A stretch of 14,389 nt of DNA from Pseudomonadota bacterium (lineage in GTDB: Bacteria > Pseudomonadota > Gammaproteobacteria > Steroidobacterales > Steroidobacteraceae), in NCBI GenBank assembly GCA_021820785.1, contig JAKADE010000030.1:1-14389 (forward strand), in the 5' to 3' direction. Numbering within the stretch: position 1 is the stretch's first letter; each line of letters begins with the position of its first letter. Both the position numbers and the translations under genes were made by a program. Below are positions 6,753 to 12,428 of this stretch, piece by piece. The notes beneath the pieces are model-generated. The model was given only the letters and a program-made list of their open reading frames with translations. It made no database searches and had not been told where the DNA came from.

Positions 6753-7100
6753 GGTGGTGGGTTCGAGTATGCGATCCCCGACGGGGACGGGCGGCGCAGA
6801 CTCTAGCAGCGTCTGCGCTCCGGCGCTGCGGCGGCCGCGCAGCGCGGCGCGCTCGGGGCCGAGGCCGAGCTGGACGCTCGACGGCGGCCGGGGCGTGGTC
6901 CGGCCGTGACGGCACGTGGGACGTGCGCTGGCTCCCGGATAGCCCGGCAGCCGATCACCTGAGGGCCGGTGCTGAGGCCGCTCGGGCGGGTCGCCGGGTG
7001 GCGCCCGGGGGGCGAGGGCTGCGGTTCCATTCAGCGGGCGCTCAGGGAGCGTGCGCGATCCTGTCGGTGCGGCTCGAGGCCGCATCACGGGGAGTTATCC
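6753..7100. other. Divergent intergenic region between the permease and rcnB-like genes; no gene seen
   Basis: This 348-base region must hold both promoters, but no convincing -10/-35 pair stands out in such GC-rich DNA. It contains two inverted repeats near the permease start, annotated separately, and the GGGGAG ribosome site of the rcnB-like gene at 7089-7094. Open frames crossing it are shadows of low plausibility. Confidence 0.5.
6775..6818 (-). promoter_or_regulatory. Two adjacent inverted repeats in the permease leader
   Basis: TCCCC-GAC-GGGGA (6775-6787) lies beside GCGCAGAC / GTCTGCGC (6794-6801 and 6811-6818, nine-base spacer). Both are perfect. They lie 22 to 66 bases upstream of the permease ATG and could be RNA hairpins in the leader or an operator. 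Confidence 0.35.
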
Positions 7101-7574
7101 ATGAAACGCATGATCATCGCCGGCATGGTGCTGTCGCTGTTGACGAGCTCGCTGGCGCTGGCCGATCCGCCGCACTGGGATGGGCACCACGATGGGGGTG
7201 ACCATCGCGAGTGGCACCACGAGGATCACCGCGACGATCGCGAGCACCGCGATTGGCGCGAGCACCGGGACTGGCGCGAGCGGCGCGACTGGCGCCGGGA
7301 GCACGATGGCGAAGGCTGGCGTGCCCGCCGCTGGGGCGACTTCGACGACGGTGCGTACCGTCGGCCGCCGGGCTATTACTACCGGGTGTGGCGGCGGGGC
7401 GACCGGCTGCCGATCGCCTATCGGGCGCCGGCCTACATCATTCCGGATGCGGCTTATTATCATCTGGCGCCGCCGCCGCCGGGATATTACTGGGTGCGGG
7501 TCGATGGCGATGCCGTGCTCGCGGCCGTTGCGACGGGAGTGGTCGCCGACGTGATCGCCAACGAGTTCCATTGA
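7101..7574 (+). CDS. Secreted RcnB-like protein with tandem EHRDWR repeat
   Basis: A 157-aa exported protein. Residues 1-21 are a Sec signal peptide (MKRMIIAGMVLSLLTSSLALA, cleavage expected after ALA). The next 50 residues are extremely rich in His, Asp, Arg, Glu and Trp and include three consecutive six-residue units EHRDWR, EHRDWR, ERRDWR (48-65). From about residue 75 to the end the sequence fits the RcnB family (GYYYRVWRRGDRLPIAYR, PPPGYYWVRVDGDAVLAAVATGVV), named for a periplasmic protein linked to nickel/cobalt homeostasis in E. coli. Most family members of this type are uncharacterised, so a metal role is inference, supported only by the His/Asp-rich segment. ATG 7101 is preceded by GGGGAG at 7089-7094 with six-base spacing, which decides the start against longer upstream frames. 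It is followed by a strong hairpin and then by another small envelope-protein gene in the same direction. Confidence 0.82.
   Translation: MKRMIIAGMVLSLLTSSLALADPPHWDGHHDGGDHREWHHEDHRDDREHRDWREHRDWRERRDWRREHDGEGWRARRWGDFDDGAYRRPPGYYYRVWRRGDRLPIAYRAPAYIIPDAAYYHLAPPPPGYYWVRVDGDAVLAAVATGVVADVIANEFH
7242..7295 (+). repeat. Three tandem 18-bp repeats inside the rcnB-like gene
   Basis: Units begin at 7242, 7260 and 7278 and encode EHRDWR, EHRDWR and ERRDWR. Unit 1 (GAGCACCGCGATTGGCGC) and unit 2 differ at two bases, both in third codon positions; unit 3 also changes His to Arg. Length is a multiple of three, so copy-number change would keep the frame. Confidence 0.85.
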
Positions 7575-7586
7575 TCCCGTAGAGCC

Positions 7587-7614
7587 GCCGGCCGCGGGAG
7601 GCCCCGCGGCCGGC
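7587..7614 (+). terminator. Strong GC hairpin after the rcnB-like gene
   Basis: A perfect 12-bp stem, GCCGGCCGCGGG with CCCGCGGCCGGC, encloses a four-base loop AGGC and starts 12 bases after the stop codon. It is followed by AAAATA rather than a T run, so it is not a textbook intrinsic terminator on this strand. It may pause polymerase or protect the 3' end. Confidence 0.5.
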
Positions 7615-7698
7615 AAAATACGTGGATCCGGCCGCGCGCCGGTGCACCGCCGGGCGCGACCGGCGTTCTAGCAGTCGAATCCCCGCTCTCGGGGCTAT

Positions 7699-7702
7699 GA
7701 GG
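7699..7702 (+). promoter_or_regulatory. Ribosome binding site deciding the start of the YXWGXW gene
   Basis: GAGG five bases before ATG 7708. It overlaps the alternative GTG at 7702, which therefore cannot use it, so ATG 7708 is preferred. A small perfect hairpin CCCCG-CTCT-CGGGG (7681-7694) ends four bases upstream. Confidence 0.5.
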
Positions 7703-7707
7703 TGCAC

Positions 7708-8043
7708 ATGCCAAGGTCTCCCACCCGTGCCGTCATCGCGGCGTTTGCCGCCGGTCTGTCTCTGACGCTCAGCGCCTGTGTGGTCGCACCTCCGGGCCGC
7801 TACTACGGGCCGGTCGTGCGCGTCGCGCCGCCGCCGCCCCCGGTGCAGTACTACGGAACGCCGCCGTATCCGGGATACGTATGGATTGGCGGCTACTGGC
7901 GCTGGGCCCCGCGCGGCTACGTCTGGGTGCGCGGCCGATGGGTACCGCCGCGGGTGGGCTTTCACTGGGTGCCCCGGCGCTGGGTGCACACGCCGCGCGG
8001 CTGGCGGATGGTCGGGGGCCGCTGGGTCCGCGATCGCTATTGA
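7708..8043 (+). CDS. YXWGXW-repeat lipoprotein, function unknown
   Basis: A 111-aa small envelope protein. The N-terminus (MPRSPTRAVIAAFAAGLSLTLSAC) ends in a lipobox L21-S22-A23-C24, so it is probably lipid-anchored after signal peptidase II cleavage. The mature part is rich in Tyr, Trp, Arg, Gly and Pro. It carries several copies of the Y/W-x-W-x-x-x-x-W type pattern typical of YXWGXW-repeat proteins (YVWIGGYWRW, YVWVRGRWVPP, FHWVPRRWVHTP, WRMVGGRWV). No enzymatic residues can be proposed. Such proteins are widespread in Proteobacteria, commonly as lipoproteins, without an established role. ATG 7708 is chosen for its GAGG ribosome site; GTG 7702 would add two residues. It ends 22 bases from the convergent GFA gene. 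It lies in the same direction as the rcnB-like gene but is separated from it by 133 bases with a strong hairpin, so co-transcription is uncertain. Confidence 0.82.
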   Translation: MPRSPTRAVIAAFAAGLSLTLSACVVAPPGRYYGPVVRVAPPPPPVQYYGTPPYPGYVWIGGYWRWAPRGYVWVRGRWVPPRVGFHWVPRRWVHTPRGWRMVGGRWVRDRY

Positions 8044-8044
8044 A

Positions 8045-8076
8045 TCGAGCGGGTCGAAGGCGGATTCACCGCTCGA
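8045..8076. terminator. Inverted repeat between convergent stop codons, possible bidirectional terminator
   Basis: TCGAGCGG and CCGCTCGA form an 8-bp perfect stem with a 16-base loop that spans the 22-base gap and the 3' end of the convergent GFA gene. It lacks T runs on either side, so the terminator role is tentative. Confidence 0.35.
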
Positions 8077-8467
8077 ATTCGCCCCGGCCCTGCGGATAGC
8101 TCTGCTCCCAGTGCTGCCCGTCGAACGCGCGCACGGTCAGTTCGTGCACCGTGCCCGCATCCAGGCAGCGGGCATTGACGCTGAAGCCGTCCGGATGCGA
8201 GCGCGGCACGTAGAACGACTTGATGCCGCAGACCGAGCAGAACAAGTGGCGCGCGGTGCCGGTGTTGAACGTGTACGTGCTCAGAGCGTCCTGCCCTGAG
8301 AGCAGCTTGAAGTGCTCGCCGCGCACGATCAGGTGCAGGTAGCCCGATTTGCTGCAGATCGAGCAGTTGCATTCCGAGACGTCGAGCGCCGCAGGCGCCT
8401 GGACCTCGAAGCGTACGCGCCCGCAGTGGCAGCCGCCGCAGTGGGTTACCAGGGGGTGTTCGCTCAT
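8066..8467 (-). CDS. GFA / CENP-V-type zinc-binding protein
   Basis: A 133-aa cytoplasmic protein of the GFA family (glutathione-dependent formaldehyde-activating enzyme fold, shared with CENP-V). All zinc ligands expected of the family are visible: C13-x-C15 within GGCHCGRVRFE, C33-x-C35-x-x-C38 (CNCSIC) and C77-x-x-C80 (CSVCG). The length is typical for a single-domain member. The founding member speeds formation of S-hydroxymethylglutathione from formaldehyde and glutathione, but most relatives have no shown activity and no formaldehyde dehydrogenase gene is nearby, so only the family is claimed. The ATG at 8467 is preceded by GGAG (8479-8476 on the minus strand) at eight-base spacing; longer frames up to 8641 lack such a site. 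It is divergent from the large BNR protein gene and convergent with the YXWGXW gene, so it is probably a single-gene transcript. Confidence 0.9.
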   Translation of the reverse strand: MSEHPLVTHCGGCHCGRVRFEVQAPAALDVSECNCSICSKSGYLHLIVRGEHFKLLSGQDALSTYTFNTGTARHLFCSVCGIKSFYVPRSHPDGFSVNARCLDAGTVHELTVRAFDGQHWEQSYPQGRGEFER

Positions 8468-8536
8468 CGGTTCCACTCCGCGCAGGCGCCGCGTGCGCCG
8501 CTGCCGAGGATAGCAGCCCCCGACGGCGGCACACGG

Positions 8537-8580
8537 CTCATCGCGGCGAGTGCTCGCCTGAGCGTGCGCCCCGCGATGAG
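8537..8580. promoter_or_regulatory. Inverted repeat in the divergent GFA / BNR-protein promoter region
   Basis: CTCATCGCGG (8537-8546) and CCGCGATGAG (8571-8580) are perfect 10-bp inverted arms with a 24-base spacer. Arm centres are 34 bp apart, slightly over three helical turns. The spacer itself contains CGAG-TG-CTCG. It lies about 95 bases upstream of the BNR-protein GTG and 69 bases upstream of the GFA ATG, where an operator would be expected. Confidence 0.4.
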
Positions 8581-8664
8581 TCGCGCAAAAATTCGGATGA
8601 ACGGCTAGATTCACCCGTTCCGGGCGCCGGGCGGGTCGCATCGGCGCTCACTCCTAGACATCCT

Positions 8665-8669
8665 GGAGG
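8665..8669 (+). promoter_or_regulatory. Ribosome binding site deciding the GTG start of the BNR protein
   Basis: GGAGG with six bases to GTG 8676. It makes this GTG the start rather than the in-frame GTG at 8682 or ATG at 8697. Confidence 0.7.
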
Positions 8670-8675
8670 CTGCCC

Positions 8676-11600
8676 GTGCGAGTGCGTATTGGAGCGATGC
8701 TGGTCTTGGGTGCGGCCGTGGCCGCCTTGGCGTGCGCCGCGGACTCGATGCCCCCGGTGACGGCCGCTGCAGCGGTGCCCCGCGCCGATTATCAGGCCTT
8801 GCACTGGCGGCTGATCGGGCCGTTCCGCGCCGGCCGCGTGCTGGCGGTGGCGGGCATTCCCGGCAACGGGAGGGTGTTCTATTTCGGCTCCGTCGACGGC
8901 GGGGTGTGGAAGAGCGGGGATGCCGGGCGCACCTGGCAGCCGATCTTCGATCACGAGCCGGTCGGCTCCATCGGGGCGATCGCCGTCGCCCCGTCCGACA
9001 GCAAGGTTCTCTACGTCGGAACCGGCGAGGCGGACATGCGCTCGGACATCGCCCAGGGCGATGGCATGTACAAATCCACCGATGGTGGCCGGCACTGGCA
9101 GCACATCGGACTGACCCAGACACGCCAGATCGCCCGCGTCATCGTTAATCCGACGAACCCCGACATCGTGTTCGCCGCCGCGCTCGGCCATCCGTACGGC
9201 CCGAATCCCGAGCGCGGCGTGTTCCGCTCGCTCGACGGCGGTCGGCACTGGCAGAAGGTGCTCTACCTCAATGCCAGCACCGGCGCCGATGACGTCGTGT
9301 TCAAGCCCGGTGATCCGCAGACCGTGTACGCCGCTCTGTGGCAGACGCGCCGACCGCCGTGGAGCGTGTATCCGCCCTCGAACGGTCCAGGCAGCGGACT
9401 GTACGTGTCGCACGACGGGGGCAGCCACTGGACGCACATCAGCGGGAATGGCTTTCCGGCCCACCCGGGCCGCATCGGACTGGCCGTGGCCCCGACCCAA
9501 CCGGACCTGCTCTACGCGCTGGTCGACGGGAACTGGAAAACCGGTGGTCTGTACCGGTCCGAGGACGGCGGGGTGCACTGGCAGCACGTATCGCGAGACC
9601 GGCGCATCTTCACGCGCTGCTGGTATTTCTGCGCGTTGACGGTCGATCCGCGCAACGCGCAGCGCGTGTACGTGATGAACACGATCGTGCTGCGCTCCGA
9701 TGACGGCGGGGCGCACTTCATCGCGCTCAAGGGTGATCCGACGGGCGATGACTTCCACCAGCTGTGGATCGATCCGACCGATCCGCACCGGATGATCCTC
9801 GGCAGCGACCAGGGAACGCAGGTCACGTTGAACGGTGGCGCAACGTGGAGCAGCTGGTATAACCAGCCGACCGCGCAGATCTATCACATCAGCGTCGACA
9901 ATCGGTTCCCGTTCTGGGTCTACGGATCCCAACAGGACTCCGGTGCGCTCGCGCTGCCGAGCCGAACGATCGACGGCAACGGCATCACGCTCGAGAATTT
10001 CCGCGAGATCACCCCGGGCGGAGAGAACGGCAACGTCGTTCCAGACCCGCGCAATCCCAACATCATCTACGGCGATGGCACGGGCGAGACCACCACCGTG
10101 CGCCGGCTCGACCTGCGCACCGGGCAGGTGCGCAATGTCGATCCGATGCTCGACTATCCGGATGCGCACTACCGGACGGACTGGACGCTGCCGCTGGTAT
10201 TTTCCCCGTACGATCACAAGACGCTCTACTTCGCCAACCAGTACCTGTTCAGCACCGCCGATGGCGGACGGCACTGGCTGCGCATCAGTCCGGATCTGAG
10301 CCGCAAGGATCCCGGGGTGCCGCCGAACGTGGGAGCAGTCACCGCCGCGGACAGCATCGACGTCGGCCCGCGCCGCGGGGTGATCTACTCGATCGCACCT
10401 TCGCGCTTCGACAGCAAGGTCATCTGGGTCGGCACGGACGACGGCCTGGTGTGGCGCACGGCCGACGGTGGCGTGCACTGGGTCAATGTGACCCCCAGGG
10501 CGCTCACACCCTGGTCCAAAGTCGCCGGCATCGAACTGTCGCATTTCCACCGGCGTACGGCCTACGTTGCCGTCGACCGGCACCGACTCGATGACGAGAC
10601 GCCGTACATCTACGTGACGCATGACAACGGCGAGACCTGGAAGTTGATCACCGCCGGTATCCCGCGGCATGACTTCGTCAACGTGGTGCGTGAAGATCCG
10701 CGTCGGCCGGGGCTGCTGTATGCGGGCACCGAATACGGCGTGTTCGTCTCCTTCAACGACGGCGCGCACTGGCAGTCGCTGCAGCAGAACCTCCCGGTGA
10801 GCTCGGTGCGTGACCTGAAGATCCACGATGGCGACCTGGTCCTGGCTACTCACGGACGCGGCATCTGGATCATGGATGACATCAGCGCGTTGCGGCAGAT
10901 GGGCAGCGTGCGCCCGGGTGCGGTGACGCTGTTCAAGCCGGCCGCCGCCATCCGGCTGCGGCCTGCGGGCTTCACCGGCACGCCGTTCCCCAAGGACGAG
11001 CCGATGGCGGCCAACCCGCCGGACGGCGCCTACATCGACTACCTGCTGCCCGCGCACGTCAGCGGTCCGGTCACGATCACGATCCGCGACGCGCAGGGCC
11101 GCGAGGTCCGCCGCTTCAGCAGCGCTGAGCGGGTCGCGCCGCCGGATGCCGCGACGCTCGACTACGCGCCGGAGTGGGTGGTGCCGCCGGCGGTCCCGTC
11201 CGCGACGCCAGGCATGCATCGGCTGGTGTGGGACCTGCACTATGCGGCGCTCGGGCCGCAGGACGCCGCGGCGCCGCAACGTCCGGGCGTCTGGGCTCCG
11301 CCAGGACGCTATACCGTCGAGCTCACCGTGGATGGCGTGACGTACCGTGAGCCTCTGACGGTGAAGCCCGATCCGCGCGTGCACGTGACGCAGGCCGCGT
11401 TGGTCAGCCAGTTCGAGCTCGCCCGCAAGGTCGAGCGCGCGCAGGTGCGCACGGCGGCAGCCCGAGCCGCGGCCGTGAAGCTGCTCGACGTCCTCGATCT
11501 GCGTCTGAAGGGCGGCGGCGCGCAGCATGCGGCGATCGCCCGGCTCTACGCCTCGACGCGCGCCATCTCCGGCGAATGGCCGTTTCCGCAGCACCGTCCG

Positions 11601-11846
11601 GCGTTCGGTGGCGGCCCTCCGCGCAACGTCAAGAGCCTGGTGCTGTTGTCGCAGGACCTCGCCCACCTGGAGCAGGCCGTCGATGGGGCGGATGCGGCGC
11701 CGAGTCCTGACGCGCGAGCGGCCTACGGCATCCTGTCTCGGCAGCTGGATGCGACGCTGCGCGAGTGGCGGCATCTGCAGCAGGTGCAGGTGCCGGCACT
11801 CAATCGGCAGCTGAAGGTGGCGGGCGCAGCACCGCTCGCCGACTGA
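8676..11846 (+). CDS. Large exported Asp-box (BNR) repeat protein, VPS10/sortilin-like 'glycosyl hydrolase' group
   Basis: A 1056-aa exported protein. Residues 1 to about 21 are a signal peptide (MRVRIGAMLVLGAAVAALACA); the cysteine there lacks a good lipobox. A beta-propeller region follows with eleven Asp-box-like motifs (S/T-x-D-x-G-x-x-W), starting near residues 80, 134, 185, 245, 295, 341, 384, 527, 595, 648 and 693. Examples are SGDAGRTW, STDGGRHW and SEDGGVHW; those at 341, 384 and 693 are degenerate. Around 720-735 (LATHGRGIWIMDDISALRQ) the propeller closes. Residues about 770-910 look like a beta-sandwich (DYLLPAHVSGPVTITIRDAQ, PPGRYTVELTVDGVTYREPL). The C-terminus is a helical, Ala/Arg/Leu-rich segment. 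Homologues are often named glycosyl hydrolase or sortilin-like, but Asp boxes are structural turns and no catalytic set can be identified, so enzymatic activity is unproven. GTG 8676 is fixed by GGAGG. The gene stands alone and ends at a very stable hairpin. Confidence 0.88.
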   Translation: MRVRIGAMLVLGAAVAALACAADSMPPVTAAAAVPRADYQALHWRLIGPFRAGRVLAVAGIPGNGRVFYFGSVDGGVWKSGDAGRTWQPIFDHEPVGSIGAIAVAPSDSKVLYVGTGEADMRSDIAQGDGMYKSTDGGRHWQHIGLTQTRQIARVIVNPTNPDIVFAAALGHPYGPNPERGVFRSLDGGRHWQKVLYLNASTGADDVVFKPGDPQTVYAALWQTRRPPWSVYPPSNGPGSGLYVSHDGGSHWTHISGNGFPAHPGRIGLAVAPTQPDLLYALVDGNWKTGGLYRSEDGGVHWQHVSRDRRIFTRCWYFCALTVDPRNAQRVYVMNTIVLRSDDGGAHFIALKGDPTGDDFHQLWIDPTDPHRMILGSDQGTQVTLNGGATWSSWYNQPTAQIYHISVDNRFPFWVYGSQQDSGALALPSRTIDGNGITLENFREITPGGENGNVVPDPRNPNIIYGDGTGETTTVRRLDLRTGQVRNVDPMLDYPDAHYRTDWTLPLVFSPYDHKTLYFANQYLFSTADGGRHWLRISPDLSRKDPGVPPNVGAVTAADSIDVGPRRGVIYSIAPSRFDSKVIWVGTDDGLVWRTADGGVHWVNVTPRALTPWSKVAGIELSHFHRRTAYVAVDRHRLDDETPYIYVTHDNGETWKLITAGIPRHDFVNVVREDPRRPGLLYAGTEYGVFVSFNDGAHWQSLQQNLPVSSVRDLKIHDGDLVLATHGRGIWIMDDISALRQMGSVRPGAVTLFKPAAAIRLRPAGFTGTPFPKDEPMAANPPDGAYIDYLLPAHVSGPVTITIRDAQGREVRRFSSAERVAPPDAATLDYAPEWVVPPAVPSATPGMHRLVWDLHYAALGPQDAAAPQRPGVWAPPGRYTVELTVDGVTYREPLTVKPDPRVHVTQAALVSQFELARKVERAQVRTAAARAAAVKLLDVLDLRLKGGGAQHAAIARLYASTRAISGEWPFPQHRPAFGGGPPRNVKSLVLLSQDLAHLEQAVDGADAAPSPDARAAYGILSRQLDATLREWRHLQQVQVPALNRQLKVAGAAPLAD

Positions 11847-11850
11847 GCAG

Positions 11851-11897
11851 CGCTTGCGCCCCGCGGCGCCCGCCCAGGGCGCCGCGGGGCGCAAGCG
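11851..11897. terminator. Perfect 21-bp-stem hairpin between convergent genes, probable bidirectional terminator
   Basis: The left arm 11851-11871 (begins CGCTTGCGCC, ends GGCGCCC) is exactly complementary to 11877-11897, with a five-base loop GCCCA. It starts four bases after the BNR-protein stop and ends three bases before the ogt stop. No T run follows on either strand. Confidence 0.65.
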
Positions 11898-11900
11898 GAC

Positions 11901-12428
11901 TCAACGCGCCGCGTTCGCGGCGTAGGGCAGTTCCGCCGGCAGTGCGCCCTCGAGCACGAGCAGGGCACGCTTGATCGGCACACCGCCGCCGAAACCGGTG
12001 AGCGCGCCGTTCGCGCCGATGACCCGGTGACAGGGCACCACCACGGGGAGCGGATTGGCGCCATTGGCCAGGCCCACCGCGCGCGAGGCGCGCGGATTGC
12101 CGATGCGGCGCGCCAGTTCGCCGTAGCTGAGGGTCGTCCCGTAGGGAATGACGCGCAGCGCCTGCCATACGCGCAGCTGGAACTCGGTGCCGGTCGGCGC
12201 GAGCGGCAGATCGAACCTGCGCCGCTGCCCCGCGAAGTACTGCGCGAGCTGTTCGATCGCCGCAGCAAACGGTCTCACCGCAGGTTGCCAGTGCGCAGCC
12301 GGCCGCAGCGGCTGCGGGCCGTCCTGGAAGTCGATCCGCGTCAGCCGCTCCCCGTCTCCGCCGAGCAGCAGCCGCCCGACGGGGCTGTCGATCGTGTGCC
12401 AGTACCGGGTGTGATCTATCGTGCTCAT
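11901..12428 (-). CDS. ogt: Methylated-DNA--[protein]-cysteine S-methyltransferase (O6-methylguanine repair)
   Basis: Suicide repair protein that transfers the alkyl group from O6-alkylguanine or O4-alkylthymine in DNA to its own cysteine. The 175-aa length is that of a standalone Ogt/AGT protein. The active-site motif is complete, PCHRVIG with Cys133. It is followed by GALTGFGGG and the helix PIKRALLVLEGA. The helix-turn-helix part GTTLSYGELARRIGNPRASRAVGLANGANP contains Arg116, the expected arginine finger. The ATG at 12428 overlaps the stop of the upstream Ada-AlkA fusion gene by 4 nt (ATGA). It also has its own AGGGAG ribosome site (12439-12434) at five-base spacing, so it may be translated both by coupling and independently. 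It completes a two-gene alkylation-repair operon: this protein handles O-alkyl lesions, the partner handles N-alkyl lesions. Confidence 0.95.
   Translation of the reverse strand: MSTIDHTRYWHTIDSPVGRLLLGGDGERLTRIDFQDGPQPLRPAAHWQPAVRPFAAAIEQLAQYFAGQRRRFDLPLAPTGTEFQLRVWQALRVIPYGTTLSYGELARRIGNPRASRAVGLANGANPLPVVVPCHRVIGANGALTGFGGGVPIKRALLVLEGALPAELPYAANAAR

Noticed and set aside
5265..6806. A 513-codon plus-strand frame opposite the APC permease
   Set aside because: The product is His/Arg/Gly/Asp-rich with no domain; the minus strand encodes a convincing twelve-helix transporter.
7242..7295. Possible CRISPR-like or other non-coding direct repeats
   Set aside because: The 18-bp units are directly adjacent with no spacers and are in frame inside a secreted protein gene.
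7672..7700. A tRNA-like tail (AGTCGAATCCCCGCTCTCGG)
   Set aside because: No acceptor, D or anticodon arm can be built upstream; only a small CCCCG/CGGGG hairpin is present.
8538..11894. An open frame of 1118 codons on the minus strand covering the whole BNR-protein gene
   Set aside because: Its translation is rich in Arg, His, Asp, Gly and Val without motifs or a signal sequence. It mirrors the codon bias of the GC-rich sense gene, whose Asp-box repeats and ribosome site are clear.
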